Source of the DNA: Arthrobacter sp. S39
Lineage (GTDB): Bacteria > Actinomycetota > Actinomycetes > Actinomycetales > Micrococcaceae
Direction of reading: 5' to 3'
Length of the DNA: 64,000 bases
NCBI RefSeq assembly: GCF_004320525.1
Contig: NZ_SIHX01000004.1
Coordinates: 186,001 to 250,000, forward strand
Shown: in pieces, positions 12,157 through 22,196 of the stretch
Position numbering within the stretch: the first letter of the stretch is position 1
How the letters are laid out: every line of letters begins with the position of its first letter
Translations under genes and position numbers: made by a program
Notes under the pieces: generated by a model
Database searches by the model: none
What the model was told of the DNA's origin: nothing
Seen by the model: the letters and a program-made list of their open reading frames with translations, nothing else

Positions 12157-13116
12157 GTGCCGGGACCAGTAACGCGCCTTGCCTTGGGACCTGCCCTGGG
12201 GCGCATCCGCTCCGCCGCCCTGCTGGGCCTCCTGCCCGCTGTCCTTGTCCTCACCGGCTGCATCGCGGATCCCGGGCCAGAGCCCACGCTGGCGCAGAAT
12301 TCGAGCCAGGCCCCGGAAAGTACGTCGCCAGGGGTGCCGTCCACCAGCGCACCGCTGGAAACCACGCAGTCATCCAACAAGGCGCCCGTCTATTGGATCG
12401 GCCGCAGCAACAACAATGTTTTCCTCTACCGCGAGTTCAGGGATGTGCCCGAACAGGAAAACCCGGTGACCAGGGCACTGCGGGCCATGATGTCGGACAA
12501 GCCCCTCGACCCGGATTTCTTCACGCCGTGGCAGAACCCCAAGAAGCTGGCCACGTCCATCTCGGGCAAGAACGTCATCACTGTTGATGTCTCCGAGGAC
12601 GCCTTCAACAGCAACCTCGACGCCGACATGGCCGGCCGCGCCATCCAGCAGCTGGTATACACGGCCACGGCGGCCGGGGCGAGTGCAGGCCTCATCGATT
12701 CCGGCCAGCAGATCCAGGTGATGGTTCTCGTCGACGGGCACACCGACTACCTTGCCTTCAACCACGTGCGCCTTGGCACCCTGATGTCACGCAGCCCCGG
12801 GATGGTGGCTCCGGTATGGATCATCGATCCGCAGGAAGACGTGGAAGTCGCCGATGGCAGTGTCAAGATCACCGGGCGGAACACGGTCCCCGGCGGCAAG
12901 CTGCGCTGGCGGATCCTGCGTGAGGAAGGGAACGGCGAGAAGGCGCCTTTCCTGACCGGTGAGACCACCGCCGCGGCGGAGGCCGCCCAATCCGGCGTGT
13001 TTACCCTCGCCTTGACGCTCACCCCCGGCGACTACGAGCTTCGCGTCGCACAGGCCGACCCCTCAGGCAGCGATCAGGAACTGAACGTTGATACGCGCAG
13101 CTTCAGCGTGCGCTAG
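12157..13116 (+). CDS. lipoprotein with GerMN domain
   Basis: Secreted, lipid-anchored protein. An N-terminal signal peptide with a hydrophobic stretch (about residues 20-33) ends in a lipobox LTGC with Cys35. A Thr/Ser-rich linker follows, then a GerMN (sporulation/spore-germination M-type) domain at about 70-205, then a C-terminal Ig-like Gmad2-type domain to residue 319. Actinobacterial LpqB proteins share GerMN, but this one is much shorter and has no beta-propeller. GTG at 12157; AGGAAGGA lies 13 nt upstream, longer than ideal. Cell-envelope role is likely, but no precise function can be given. Confidence 0.8.
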   Translation: MPGPVTRLALGPALGRIRSAALLGLLPAVLVLTGCIADPGPEPTLAQNSSQAPESTSPGVPSTSAPLETTQSSNKAPVYWIGRSNNNVFLYREFRDVPEQENPVTRALRAMMSDKPLDPDFFTPWQNPKKLATSISGKNVITVDVSEDAFNSNLDADMAGRAIQQLVYTATAAGASAGLIDSGQQIQVMVLVDGHTDYLAFNHVRLGTLMSRSPGMVAPVWIIDPQEDVEVADGSVKITGRNTVPGGKLRWRILREEGNGEKAPFLTGETTAAAEAAQSGVFTLALTLTPGDYELRVAQADPSGSDQELNVDTRSFSVR

Positions 13117-13127
13117 CAGCCATAGAG

Positions 13128-13910
13128 TCAGCCTGCAGGTGCGGCCCAGCGGCCCAGCACGTCGCTGGCAAGGACCACCGCGGCAGGACCGGCAGTGGAG
13201 GATCTCAGCACATGGTGCCCAAGGAGTGCCGTGACCGCGCCGGCACTGCACAGCCTGGTCACTTCACGCGGACTGATCCCGCCCTCCGGCCCCACAATAA
13301 GCAGGATTTCGCGGGGCCCGCTGCCGTCCGCCGTCGCATGCCAGGACTCCAGAACGGACCGGAACGGCCGGACGGCGTCCTCGTGCAGGATGACGGCGAG
13401 GTCGGCCGCGCCGGCTGCCGCAGCCAGTCCGGGGGTTTCGACGGCGGCGCGCACCTCCGGAATCCAGGCACGCCTGGCCTGCTTGGCAGCAGCCGTGGCA
13501 ACTGACTGCCATTTGGCGTGTGCCTTCGCTGCCCGCTCGCCCTTCCACCGTACGATGGACCGCTCGGACTGCCACGGGATGACTGCGTCGATGCCCAGCT
13601 CAGTGGCGGTTTCCACGGCGAGCTCGTCGCGGTCGCCCTTGGCCAGCGCCTGCACCAGGACCAGCCGGATGTCCGGTTTTTCTTCGGCCGTCAGCGCGGA
13701 GCACTCAACTGTCAGTTCGGACGGCGATGCCGCCACCACCGTACCGGTCAGCCGTTTGCCGGCGCCGTCCGCGATATCCACGGACTCCCCGGGGGCAAGC
13801 CGTTTGACCGTCACGGCATGCCGGGCCTCGGGCCCCTGCAGGACAAATTGGGCACCTGGGACCACGTGGTCCAGCGTCCCGGCGGCGCTGAAGAAAACCG
13901 GATTGCTCAC
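13128..13910 (-). CDS. rsmE: 16S rRNA (uracil1498-N3)-methyltransferase
   Basis: SPOUT-class methyltransferase that modifies U1498 in the decoding centre using SAM. N-terminal PUA-like domain (residues 1-75, with GPEARHAVTVKRL), then a C-terminal trefoil-knot domain with the typical LLIVGPEGGIS motif near residue 200 and LRSSTAGPAA at about 235. 260 aa. GTG start, 2 nt after the dnaJ stop; conserved as the gene behind dnaJ in many Gram-positives. Converges on the GerMN gene with an 11-nt gap and no clear terminator. Confidence 0.94.
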   Translation of the reverse strand: MSNPVFFSAAGTLDHVVPGAQFVLQGPEARHAVTVKRLAPGESVDIADGAGKRLTGTVVAASPSELTVECSALTAEEKPDIRLVLVQALAKGDRDELAVETATELGIDAVIPWQSERSIVRWKGERAAKAHAKWQSVATAAAKQARRAWIPEVRAAVETPGLAAAAGAADLAVILHEDAVRPFRSVLESWHATADGSGPREILLIVGPEGGISPREVTRLCSAGAVTALLGHHVLRSSTAGPAAVVLASDVLGRWAAPAG

Positions 13911-13912
13911 CG

Positions 13913-15040
13913 CTACAGGTTACCGAGCCGGTCCCGGAGCTTGGCGAAGACGCCGCCGCTGGCGGCAAGTTTGCCCTCCGTGAACTGTTCGCCGCGCAGC
14001 TTCGCCAGCTGCCGCAGCAGGTCTTCCTGGGCTGAATCCAGCTTGGCCGGCGTCTCCACCTGGAGGTGCACCTTGAGGTCGCCGCGGCCGTAGCCGCGGA
14101 GGTGGGTCACGCCCAGGCCCCGCAACGTGATGATCTCACCTGACTGGGTTCCCGATTTGACGTCGATTTCCTGCAGCCCGTCGAAGGTCTCCAGGGACAC
14201 TTCCGTGCCCAGGGCGGCCGCGGTCATGGGAATGTTCAGCGTGGCATGCAGGTCGTCGCCGTCACGGACATAGGTGGCGTCGTTGTTGACCCGGATCTCA
14301 ACGTAGAGATCGCCGGCGGGACCGCCTGCCGGGCCTGCCTCGCCCTGGCCCGAAAGCTGGATCCGGGTTCCGGTGGCAACACCGGCAGGCACCTTGATGG
14401 TCATCGAACGCCGGCTGCGGATCCGGCCCTGCCCGCTGCATTCGTTGCAGGGGTCCTTGATCACGGTGCCGAAGCCTTCGCAGCTTCCGCACGGGGCGGC
14501 CGTCATGACCTGGCCCAGGATGGACCGTACCGCCCGCTGGACCTGTCCGCTCCCGCCGCAGATGTCGCAGCGTTCCGGGTGGCTTCCTTCCCGGCAGCAG
14601 GAGCCGTTGCAGGTGGGGCAGACGACGGCGGTGTCAACTTCGAGTTTCTTGTTAACCCCGAAAACGGCGTCGCGGAGTTCGATGCGGACGCTGATGAGGG
14701 CGTCCTGCCCGCGCCGGACGCGTGACGCCGGCCCGGCGGATCCTCCGGCGCCGAAGAAGGTGTCAAAGATGTCCTGGAAGGCGAAGCCCTGCCCGGCGTA
14801 ACCGCCGCCGCCGAAGCCGTTGTCGGTGCCGTTTTCGTTGCCGGTGGTGTCATAGACCCGGCGCTTCTGCGGGTCGGAGAGCACCTCGTAGGCGTGGGTT
14901 ACGGCCTTGAAGCGGTCCGAAGCATCCTCACCGGGGTTGACGTCCGGGTGAAGCGTGCGGGCCAGCTTGCGGTAGGCCTTCTTGATCTCTTCCCCGGTGG
15001 CTTCCGGTGAGACTCCAAGGACGTCGTAGTGGCTGCTCAA
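13913..15040 (-). CDS. dnaJ: chaperone protein DnaJ (DnaJ2 type)
   Basis: Co-chaperone that delivers substrates to DnaK and stimulates its ATPase. J domain at residues 1-70 with the HPD tripeptide, Gly/Phe-rich linker, a zinc domain with four Cys motifs, and the C-terminal beta domains. The first zinc motif reads CPTCNGSC followed by C, not the usual CxxCxGxG; the other three are normal ([24 protein letters not shown]). Start taken as TTG at 15040 since homologues begin SSHYDVLGV and GGAAGAGA lies upstream; a GTG at 15088 is the alternative. 375 aa. In one unit with hrcA under CIRCE. Confidence 0.94.
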   Translation of the reverse strand: MSSHYDVLGVSPEATGEEIKKAYRKLARTLHPDVNPGEDASDRFKAVTHAYEVLSDPQKRRVYDTTGNENGTDNGFGGGGYAGQGFAFQDIFDTFFGAGGSAGPASRVRRGQDALISVRIELRDAVFGVNKKLEVDTAVVCPTCNGSCCREGSHPERCDICGGSGQVQRAVRSILGQVMTAAPCGSCEGFGTVIKDPCNECSGQGRIRSRRSMTIKVPAGVATGTRIQLSGQGEAGPAGGPAGDLYVEIRVNNDATYVRDGDDLHATLNIPMTAAALGTEVSLETFDGLQEIDVKSGTQSGEIITLRGLGVTHLRGYGRGDLKVHLQVETPAKLDSAQEDLLRQLAKLRGEQFTEGKLAASGGVFAKLRDRLGNL

Positions 15041-15122
15041 AGTTCGTATCTCTTCCTGTTTGTCCTGCTGCAGTGGGACTGCTTGCACTGCTCTTCTTTG
15101 CCTGGGGCCCGGCCAGGTGCGG

Positions 15123-16136
15123 TCAGGGGCCCAGAATCCTTGACAGGTAGCGGGCTACAGCCCTGACTGCCGCCATGGTGGTGGGGTAATCCATCCGGGT
15201 GGGGCCGAGGACCCCGATTTTGGCCGTGCTGTCCGGGCCGTACGCCGTGGCGACCACCGATGCTTCGGCGAGCCCGTCGTGGGGGTTTTCACGGCCGATG
15301 CTGACTGTCACGCCGCGGCGATCCTGCGCCATCTCGCTGAGCAGGCGCAGCATGACCACCTGTTCCTCGAGTGCTTCAAGCACCGGGCCGATGCTGAGTG
15401 GGAAGTCAACGTTGGACCTGGCGAGGTTGGCGGTGCCGGCCATGACCATGCGGTCTTCGCGGCTGTTGTGGGCAAGGACCTCGAGGCCGTGGGCCAGGGC
15501 CTGCGCCGCCTGCCGCTGTCCCGGGCCCATCCCGGAAACCACCACGGGCAGCGACTGGGTCAGTTGGCTGAGCGGGGTTCCTGCGAGCGAGCCGAGGAAC
15601 CTGCCCCGGATGCCGGCGAGGGCATCGTCGCCCAGGTCCTGGCCGACGTCGACCACTTTTTGCTCCACCTTGCCGGTGTTGGCGATGAGGACTACAAGGA
15701 CCTGGCGGGGGGCCAGGAGCACAAACTCGATGTGGCGGATCGTGGCGCGGCTCAGGTGCGGGTACTGGACCACTGCCACCTGGTTGGTCAGCTGTGACAG
15801 CAGCCGGACGGTCCGTTCCAGGACGTCGTCGAGATCGTCCGAGCCCTCGAGGAGCGTCTGGATGGCGCGGCGTTCCGCCTGCGACAGGGGTTTGACTGCG
15901 GAGATCTGGTCCACAAACAGCCGGTAGCCCTTGTCCGTGGGGATGCGGCCGGCGCTGGTATGCGGCGCGGTGATCAGGCCGTCATCCTCCAGGGCCGCCA
16001 TGTCGTTGCGGATGGTTGCGCTGGACACGCCCAGGTGGTGGCGTTCAACCAACGCCTTGGACCCCACCGGTTCGCGGGAGTGCACATAGTCCTCCACGAT
16101 GGCACGCAGTACTTCAAGTTTGCGCGGCTCGCTCAC
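15123..16136 (-). CDS. hrcA: heat-inducible transcription repressor HrcA
   Basis: Represses heat-shock genes by binding CIRCE; released when GroEL is busy. N-terminal winged helix (about 1-90, with [13 protein letters not shown]), then the GAF-like HrcA domain. 337 aa. GTG at 16136 is supported by GGAGG with 6-nt spacing. A near-perfect CIRCE box lies 74 bases upstream, so the gene should repress itself and dnaJ behind it. Confidence 0.95.
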   Translation of the reverse strand: MSEPRKLEVLRAIVEDYVHSREPVGSKALVERHHLGVSSATIRNDMAALEDDGLITAPHTSAGRIPTDKGYRLFVDQISAVKPLSQAERRAIQTLLEGSDDLDDVLERTVRLLSQLTNQVAVVQYPHLSRATIRHIEFVLLAPRQVLVVLIANTGKVEQKVVDVGQDLGDDALAGIRGRFLGSLAGTPLSQLTQSLPVVVSGMGPGQRQAAQALAHGLEVLAHNSREDRMVMAGTANLARSNVDFPLSIGPVLEALEEQVVMLRLLSEMAQDRRGVTVSIGRENPHDGLAEASVVATAYGPDSTAKIGVLGPTRMDYPTTMAAVRAVARYLSRILGP

Positions 16137-16209
16137 ACTCCACCTCCATCCAGGGTCACGGGCGCCGGGTTTCCCCCGCCGGGCGCACCGGCCGCGGCGC
16201 GGGCGCGGC

Positions 16210-16243
16210 TTAGCACTCGACATGCCTAAGTGCTAACAGTCTA
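16210..16243 (-). promoter_or_regulatory. CIRCE operator and -10 box of hrcA-dnaJ
   Basis: CIRCE at 16210-16236: TTAGCACTC, nine bases, AAGTGCTAA. Consensus is TTAGCACTC-N9-GAGTGCTAA, so 17 of 18 arm positions match. On the minus strand TAGACT (16243-16238) ends one base before the operator and fits a -10, which would place CIRCE over the transcription start. No good -35 was seen. Confidence 0.9.
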
Positions 16244-16324
16244 ATATGACTCACCCCGTTGTTAGCATTGGTACCGCTCCGGGCGAAATTCCGGGCCAGG
16301 ACCTAGGCAAGGCGGAACACATCC

Positions 16325-17170
16325 ATGCAATACCAGAACTGGGGCCCCCAAGAGATCGCCGCCCCCGTCAGGAACCAGCTCCCGGAAGTGCCGGTGGAGC
16401 GGGGCATGGTCCTGGAAGATGTCCAGTCAGGCTGGGTGGGCGCCGTGACGAGGGTCGAAAAATCCGGCGGCATGCATGTCGTGGCGCTGGAGGACCGGCG
16501 CGGCAAATCGCGGTCCTTCCGGCTTGGCTACGGCTTCCTCCTCGAGGGGCAGCCCATCCGGCTCATGCCTCCGGCACCCCGGCCGGCCACCGCGCCGGCC
16601 GGACGGACGGCCTCCGGTTCGGTTCGTGTCGCCGGCCAGCGGGCACAGGTGGCGAAGGCAAGCCGGATCTGGGTGGAGGGCAAGCACGACGCCGAACTGG
16701 TGGAAAAGGTCTGGGGAGACGACCTCCGGGTGGAAGGCATCGTCGTCGAGCCTTTGCACGGCATTGATGATCTGGCCGCCGCTGTGGCCAGCTTCTGTCC
16801 GGGCCCCGGCCGCAGGCTGGGCGTGCTCGTTGACCACCTGGTGCCGGACTCCAAGGAGTCCCGGATCGCGGACGCCGTGATGGCCTCGCCCGGGGCAGCA
16901 GGCAATGTCCTCATCGTTGGCCATCCCTACGTGGACGTGTGGCAGGCCATCCGGCCTGCCGTGCTGGGAATTGAAAGCTGGCCCGTCGTCCCCCGGGGCC
17001 AGGACTGGAAGACCGGCATCCTGGCGGCGTTCGGCTGGCCCCATTCCACCAAGGAGGACATCGGCCTGGGCTGGCAAAAACTGCTGGGCGCGGTCCGGAG
17101 CTACGCCGACCTGGAAGCCTCGCTGCTGGGCAGGGTGGAAGAAGTCATCGACTTCCTGACCGTTCCCTAG
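16325..17170 (+). CDS. DUF3097 family protein
   Basis: 281-aa actinobacterial protein of unknown function. N-terminal small beta domain (about 1-90), Ala/Pro-rich linker (about 82-100), then a Toprim-like region with VWVEGKHDAELVEKVWG-type acidic motif (seen: GKHDAELVEKVWGDDL) and a later VLVDHLVPDSKE segment. These resemble metal-binding nuclease/primase folds, but no activity is shown. ATG at 16325 with a weak purine stretch upstream. Divergent from hrcA. Confidence 0.85.
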   Translation: MQYQNWGPQEIAAPVRNQLPEVPVERGMVLEDVQSGWVGAVTRVEKSGGMHVVALEDRRGKSRSFRLGYGFLLEGQPIRLMPPAPRPATAPAGRTASGSVRVAGQRAQVAKASRIWVEGKHDAELVEKVWGDDLRVEGIVVEPLHGIDDLAAAVASFCPGPGRRLGVLVDHLVPDSKESRIADAVMASPGAAGNVLIVGHPYVDVWQAIRPAVLGIESWPVVPRGQDWKTGILAAFGWPHSTKEDIGLGWQKLLGAVRSYADLEASLLGRVEEVIDFLTVP

Positions 17171-17272
17171 CAGTATTCTTGGTACTGCAGGTGCCGCTGC
17201 ACTTGGGCCCGGCACCCTGTAAGTTTGAATGTTCTACATCAACGCACCATTGCATTTTCGAAGGAAGACACC

Positions 17273-17692
17273 GTGGCAGAAAACGCACGCGAACACAGGG
17301 ACAACCAGGGCGGCCAGGGCCGCTCCGAGTACCATGGCGTTCCGGCAAACGCGCTGCCCCTGACGGCCAGTGAAGACCGGCAGTGGGCTACGCTGGCGCA
17401 CTTCGGCGGCATTCTCGGGTGCGTTCCGTCGCTGCTGATCTACCTCATCTTCCGGGACCGCGGGCCGTTTACCGCCCAGGAATCGAAGGAAGCGCTGAAC
17501 TTCAGCCTGCCTCCCACCATCGCGGCCGTGGTGGCCAACCTGCTGGTGTTCATCCCCGTGATCGGCAACATCTTCGCCGTCATTGCCACGCTGATCTGGA
17601 TCGCGCTGACGTGCTATTCCGTTGCTGCCGGCATCCACGTGAACCGCGGCCAGCCGCACCGCTACCAGTACAACCTGCGCTGGATCAAGTAA
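17273..17692 (+). CDS. DUF4870 domain small membrane protein
   Basis: 139-aa protein with a hydrophilic, Asn/Gly-rich N-terminus (about 1-40) and three hydrophobic segments (about 48-68, 80-105, 108-125). The ending, RGQPHRYQYNLRWI, is typical of DUF4870 proteins. Function unknown; the family is widespread in actinobacterial and firmicute membranes. GTG at 17273 has AAGGAAG with 5-nt spacing, better than the in-frame ATG 48 bases upstream. Confidence 0.8.
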   Translation: MAENAREHRDNQGGQGRSEYHGVPANALPLTASEDRQWATLAHFGGILGCVPSLLIYLIFRDRGPFTAQESKEALNFSLPPTIAAVVANLLVFIPVIGNIFAVIATLIWIALTCYSVAAGIHVNRGQPHRYQYNLRWIK

Positions 17693-17693
17693 T

Positions 17694-17721
17694 CCCCACC
17701 CGGCCCACCTTGCGGGCGGGG
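17694..17721. terminator. hairpin between DUF4870 gene and hemW
   Basis: CCCCACCCG and CGGGCGGGG can form a 9-position stem with one mismatch and a 10-nt loop. It lies between two convergent genes, 2 bases past one stop and 8 past the other. No clear T-run. Confidence 0.45.
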
Positions 17722-17729
17722 GCCTCCGC

Positions 17730-18959
17730 TCAGTCCGGCAGGATCCTGCGGACCACGGCGTCGGCGAGCAGCCGGCCCTTCAGCGTCAGCACCAGCTGTC
17801 CCCTGAATGCCTGTGCGGGCTCCACCAGTCCGTCCGCGATGAGTCCGGCCACTTCTTTCCGGCCGGACTCCCCCAGCGAACTGATGCCGACACCGGTGAC
17901 GAGCCGCGCCTCGAGCATGATCCGTTCCATGTCCCGCGTGCCGTCGTCGAGGGTTTCCCGCCCGGCGGCCGGTGAGAGCCCCTGGGCCAGCCTGCCGGCA
18001 TAGGCCGTGGGGTGCTTGACGTTCCACCAGCGCACACCGCCCACGTGTGAGTGGGCTCCGGGGCCGATGCCCCACCAATCGTCACCGCGCCAGTAGGCCA
18101 GGTTATGGCGGCATGCCTGGCCGGGCGTGCGGGCCCAGTTGCTGACTTCATACCAGGCGAGCCCGGCTTCGCCGATCAGCTGGTCGGCGAGTTCGTATTT
18201 GTCGGCGTGGTCGTCGTCGTCGATTCCGGGTACTTCGCCCCGGCGGATCTGGGCGGCGAGTTTGGTGCCGTCCTCGACGATCAGTGCGTAGGCGCTGATG
18301 TGGTCCGGCTCGTAGGACAGTGCAGTCTCGAGGGAGTACCGCCAGTCGTCCAGTGACTCCCCCGGGGTCCCGTAGATCAGGTCCAGGCTCACCGCGAGGC
18401 CGGCTTCACGCGCCCATTGCACCACCTGCGGCACGCGGCTGGGAGTGTGGGTGCGGTCCAGGACTTTGAGCACATGGGGAACGGCGGACTGCATGCCGAA
18501 GGAAACCCTGGTGAAGCCGGCGTCCTTCAGGACGGCAAGTGACTCCGGCGTGACGGAGTCAGGGTTGGCCTCGGTGGTGACTTCGGCGCCGGGTTCCAGC
18601 CCCCAACGGGCGACGGCGACAGCCAGGATCCGGGCGAGATCTTCCGCTGGGAGCAGCGTTGGGGTTCCGCCGCCGAAAAATACCGTGCTCATGGGCCGGT
18701 CCGGGATCCCGGAGGCCCGCAGCGCGGCCGCAGCGAAGTCCACCTCGGACACCGCGGTGCTGGCGTACGCGTCCTGCGACGCGCCGCCTCCCAGCTCAGT
18801 GGACGTGTAGGTGTTGAAATCGCAGTAGCCGCAACGGACGGCGCAGAACGGAATGTGCACATACAGCCCGAAGGCCCGGCCCGCCGCACCGTCCGCTGCC
18901 TGCGGGGGCAGCAGACCGTCCGACGGCGCCGGGTCGCCGAGGGGAAGAACGCTAGGCAT
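17730..18959 (-). CDS. hemW: radical SAM protein HemW (CPO3-like)
   Basis: Cytoplasmic radical SAM protein that binds haem and is thought to be a haem chaperone; often mis-named oxygen-independent coproporphyrinogen III oxidase. The cluster motif CxxxCxxC is Cys39, Cys43, Cys46 (FCAVRCGYC), followed by FFGGGTPTLL and, at the C-terminus, the HemN_C domain. The CPO-specific extra Cys pattern after the motif (CxxxCxxCxC) is absent, as it reads CDF after GY, which favours HemW. 409 aa; ATG at 18959. Lies 36 bases behind lepA, a common pairing. Confidence 0.92.
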   Translation of the reverse strand: MPSVLPLGDPAPSDGLLPPQAADGAAGRAFGLYVHIPFCAVRCGYCDFNTYTSTELGGGASQDAYASTAVSEVDFAAAALRASGIPDRPMSTVFFGGGTPTLLPAEDLARILAVAVARWGLEPGAEVTTEANPDSVTPESLAVLKDAGFTRVSFGMQSAVPHVLKVLDRTHTPSRVPQVVQWAREAGLAVSLDLIYGTPGESLDDWRYSLETALSYEPDHISAYALIVEDGTKLAAQIRRGEVPGIDDDDHADKYELADQLIGEAGLAWYEVSNWARTPGQACRHNLAYWRGDDWWGIGPGAHSHVGGVRWWNVKHPTAYAGRLAQGLSPAAGRETLDDGTRDMERIMLEARLVTGVGISSLGESGRKEVAGLIADGLVEPAQAFRGQLVLTLKGRLLADAVVRRILPD

Positions 18960-18995
18960 TGCGGCGGCCTCGCAGAGTTGCGGCCACGGTCATCA

Positions 18996-20849
18996 CTATT
19001 TCTTGGCCTTGTCCTTGGATTCGTCCGTGGTCAGCGCGGCGATGAAGGCTTCCTGCGGAACCTCGACGCGGCCCACCATCTTCATGCGCTTCTTGCCTTC
19101 CTTCTGCTTTTCCAGCAGTTTGCGCTTTCGCGAAATGTCACCGCCGTAGCACTTGGCGAGAACGTCCTTGCGGATGGCGCGGATGCTTTCCCGGGCGATG
19201 ATCCTGGAGCCGATGGCAGCCTGGATGGGGACCTCGAACTGCTGGCGGGGAATCAGCTCGCGCAGCTTGGTGGTCATCATCACGCCGTAGGCGTACGCCT
19301 TGTCCCGGTGCGTGATGGCCGAAAATGCATCCACCTGCTCGCCCTGGAGCATAATGTCCACCTTCACGAGGTCAGCCACCTGCTCGCCGTCCGCTTTCCA
19401 GTCCAGCGAGCCATAGCCGCGGGTCTTGGACTTGAGGATGTCGAAGAAGTCGAACACGATTTCGGCCAGCGGCAGCCGGTACCGGATTTCCACCCTGTCC
19501 TCGGACAGGTAGTCCATGCCGCCCATGACACCGCGGCGGCTCTGGCAGAGCTCCATGATGGCGCCCACGAATTCGTTGGGCGCCAGGATGGTGGCGGACA
19601 CCATCGGCTCTCGGACCTCGGCGATCTTGCCGGAGGGGTATTCGCTGGGGTTGGTCACGTGGACCACCTTCTTGTCCTCCAGCGTCACCTCGTACTCGAC
19701 GTTGGGGGCGGTGGAGATCAGGTCCAGGTTGTATTCGCGCTCAAGCCGCTCCCGGGTGATTTCCAGGTGCAGCAGGCCCAGGAAGCCCACGCGGAAGCCA
19801 AAGCCCAGCGCGGCGGAGGTTTCGGGCTCGTAGACCAGTGCGGCGTCGTTGAGCATCAGTTTCTCCAGCGCATCGCGGAGCACCGGATAGTCCGTGCCGT
19901 CCAGCGGGTACAGGCCGGAGAAGACCATGGGCTTGGCATCAGCGTAGCCGGGAAGGGAATCGGAGGCAGGCTTGGCAAGGTTGGTGACGGTGTCGCCGAC
20001 CTTGGACAGCCGGACGTCCTTCACGCCGGTGATGAGGTAGCCCACTTCGCCGACGCCGAGGCCCTTGGACGGGGTGGGTTCCGGTGAGCTCACGCCGATC
20101 TCGAGGAGTTCGTGGGTGGCCCTGGTGGACATCATCTGGATGCGTTCGCGGGGGTGCAGCATGCCGTCAACCACGCGGACGTAGGTGACCACGCCGCGGT
20201 ACGTGTCGTAGACGGAGTCGAAAATCATGGCGCGGGCCGGGGCGTCCGCGTTGCCTGTCGGGGCCGGCAGGTCACGGACGATTTTGTCCAGCAGCGCCTC
20301 GACGCCCATGCCGGTCTTGCCGGAGACGCGGAGTACCTCGTCGGGGTCGCCGCCGATCAGGCTGGCCAGTTCGGCCGCGTATTTCTCCGGCTGGGCGGCC
20401 GGGAGGTCGATCTTGTTCAGGACCGGAATGATGGTGAGGTTGTTTTCCATCGCCAGGTAAAGGTTGGCGAGAGTCTGTGCCTCGATGCCCTGCGCCGCGT
20501 CAACCAGGAGCACTGCACCTTCGCAGGCCGCGAGCGAGCGGGAGACCTCGTAGGTGAAGTCCACGTGGCCGGGGGTGTCGATCATGTTCAGCGCGTAGCT
20601 GGTGCCGTCCAGTTCCCAAGGCATGCGGACTGCCTGGGACTTGATGGTGATGCCGCGTTCACGCTCGATGTCCATCCGGTCCAGGTACTGGGCCTTCATG
20701 TCGCGGGACTGGACCACTCCGGTGTACTGCAGCATCCGGTCGGCCAGGGTGGACTTACCGTGGTCAATGTGCGCGATGATGCAGAAATTCCGAATAATGG
20801 CCGGATCTGTCGCGGCGGGCACCGGGGCGGTGCGGGCCATGGGAGACAC
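18996..20849 (-). CDS. lepA: elongation factor 4 (LepA)
   Basis: Ribosome-binding GTPase that back-translocates stalled ribosomes and helps 30S assembly. G1 AHIDHGKST at residues 26-34, G3 DTPGH, G4 NKID; domains II, III, V and the LepA-specific C-terminus ([21 protein letters not shown]) are complete. 617 aa. GTG at 20849 with AAGGA and 6-nt spacing. Lys-rich tail is usual. Confidence 0.97.
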   Translation of the reverse strand: MSPMARTAPVPAATDPAIIRNFCIIAHIDHGKSTLADRMLQYTGVVQSRDMKAQYLDRMDIERERGITIKSQAVRMPWELDGTSYALNMIDTPGHVDFTYEVSRSLAACEGAVLLVDAAQGIEAQTLANLYLAMENNLTIIPVLNKIDLPAAQPEKYAAELASLIGGDPDEVLRVSGKTGMGVEALLDKIVRDLPAPTGNADAPARAMIFDSVYDTYRGVVTYVRVVDGMLHPRERIQMMSTRATHELLEIGVSSPEPTPSKGLGVGEVGYLITGVKDVRLSKVGDTVTNLAKPASDSLPGYADAKPMVFSGLYPLDGTDYPVLRDALEKLMLNDAALVYEPETSAALGFGFRVGFLGLLHLEITRERLEREYNLDLISTAPNVEYEVTLEDKKVVHVTNPSEYPSGKIAEVREPMVSATILAPNEFVGAIMELCQSRRGVMGGMDYLSEDRVEIRYRLPLAEIVFDFFDILKSKTRGYGSLDWKADGEQVADLVKVDIMLQGEQVDAFSAITHRDKAYAYGVMMTTKLRELIPRQQFEVPIQAAIGSRIIARESIRAIRKDVLAKCYGGDISRKRKLLEKQKEGKKRMKMVGRVEVPQEAFIAALTTDESKDKAKK

Positions 20850-21033
20850 GCAGGGTCCTTACTGTTGGCATTCACACGGACACAGCCAGGGCCCACCGGG
20901 GCACGCTGGCGGACAGGCCGCATATTTTCAACCTCCAGTGTCCCACGTCAGGGCCTGCCACACCGCATCCGCCGGACAACACACGGGTGTCACTGCCAGG
21001 CCGGCATTTCCCGCCCGGCGATAGGGTTTCCCC

Positions 21034-21624
21034 ATGGCACTGAACTTCCGCTCGCTGGTCAACGCATTCCAGAAGACTGTCCACATCCTGGACAGGATAC
21101 GGCGGGACTCAAACGCCGCCCCCCGCACCAGGGCGGGCAGCCCTGCCGCGGGGACGCCGGTACGAACCCCGGCGCGGCCAAAGCCGACGTCGTCAAAGTC
21201 CTCCAGCGGTCCGGGGCCGGTCACCGGTTATCCTGGCGATTTTGGCGGCACCGCCACGGTCCGGTACGCGCCGCAGCCGGACGGCGCCCCGGACCCCGGC
21301 GAAGTCGTATGGACCTGGGTGCCCTACGAAGAGGACCACACCAGGGGCAAAGACCGTCCGGTCCTTCTGGTCGGCCATAACGGCCGCTACCTTCTGGGAC
21401 TGATGCTCACCAGCCGCGACCACGACCAGGACGCCCACGCAGGCAACGACTACGTGGATATCGGAACCGGGGCCTGGGACCGGCAGTCCCGTCCCAGCGA
21501 AGCAAAGGTGGACCGGATCCTGCAGATCAGCCCCGACGGCATCCGCCGCGAAGGAGCCGTACTCGACCGGCGACGTTTCGAACTGGTTGCCGCCGTACTG
21601 CGCAAGCGACACGGCTGGAACTAG
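21034..21624 (+). CDS. PemK/MazF-like protein, solitary
   Basis: 196 aa. The C-terminal half (about 85-196) resembles the MazF/PemK toxin fold: PGEVVW start strand, a RGKDRPVLLVG block and LGLMLTS strand. The N-terminal 80 residues are a Ser/Pro/Thr-rich, low-complexity linker that ordinary MazF toxins lack. No antitoxin-sized ORF lies on either side (lepA upstream divergent, rpsT downstream), so a classical toxin-antitoxin pair is not supported. Similar lone genes are common next to lepA/rpsT in this bacterial group, which suggests a housekeeping role. Ribonuclease activity is unproven. Confidence 0.7.
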   Translation: MALNFRSLVNAFQKTVHILDRIRRDSNAAPRTRAGSPAAGTPVRTPARPKPTSSKSSSGPGPVTGYPGDFGGTATVRYAPQPDGAPDPGEVVWTWVPYEEDHTRGKDRPVLLVGHNGRYLLGLMLTSRDHDQDAHAGNDYVDIGTGAWDRQSRPSEAKVDRILQISPDGIRREGAVLDRRRFELVAAVLRKRHGWN

Positions 21625-21794
21625 GCCTGCCAAATGGCCAGCCTTCGGCCCAATCTGCTATTCTTTATAGCTGTGTGTCCGTGCAGGTCGACGGCCACTG
21701 ATGGTTGGCCGCCATAGGTATCCCCACGCCGCTCAGTCAATGGCCAATCTGAAAGCCCTCTAGACCATTTCCGCATTAAAAAGAGAGTTCACAC

Positions 21795-22055
21795 GTGGCT
21801 AATATCAAGTCCCAGAAGAAGCGCATCCTCACCAACGAGAAGGCACGCCTGCGCAACAACGCAGTCAAGTCTGAGCTGAAGACGGCCATCCGCGCCGTCA
21901 ACACCGCCGTTGAGTCCACCGACAAGGATGCAGCTGCTGTTGCCCTGGTTGCCGCCAGCCGCAAGCTGGACAAGGCTGTCAGCAAGGGTGTTCTGCACAA
22001 GAACAACGCAGCGAACCGCAAGTCGGCGATCTCCAAGAAGGTCAACGCACTGTAA
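21795..22055 (+). CDS. rpsT: 30S ribosomal protein S20
   Basis: Small basic 16S-rRNA-binding protein, 86 aa, starting [11 protein letters not shown] and rich in Lys/Ala helices; complete. GTG start at 21795 behind an AGAGAG purine tract. 170 bases separate it from the PemK-like gene; TATTCT at 21659-21664 is a possible -10, without a clear -35. Followed by a strong terminator. Confidence 0.97.
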   Translation: MANIKSQKKRILTNEKARLRNNAVKSELKTAIRAVNTAVESTDKDAAAVALVAASRKLDKAVSKGVLHKNNAANRKSAISKKVNAL

Positions 22056-22081
22056 GGCTTCCAGTTCCCTGAACTGATGGT

Positions 22082-22112
22082 TGTGGCCGGCACCCCCTGG
22101 GTGCCGGCCACA
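22082..22112. terminator. bidirectional terminator between rpsT and holA
   Basis: Perfect 14-bp stem (TGTGGCCGGCACCC / GGGTGCCGGCCACA) with a 3-nt loop, 27 bases after the rpsT stop and 85 before the convergent holA stop. The plus side is followed by CCGCTTTAAA. Confidence 0.8.
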
Positions 22113-22196
22113 CCGCTTTAAACGGGCTGCCCCGTTCCACGCCACAACGGCCGGCAGCCCGCCAGGTGGCGCAGTCTTGCGGCGGGGTTCAGGCCG

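Noticed and set aside
18855..20087. 410-codon plus-strand frame over lepA
   Set aside because: Reverse-strand shadow of lepA without any domain or ribosome site.
21625..21794. tRNA gene in the gap before rpsT
   Set aside because: No cloverleaf-compatible arms or T-loop (GTTCRA) sequence could be placed there.
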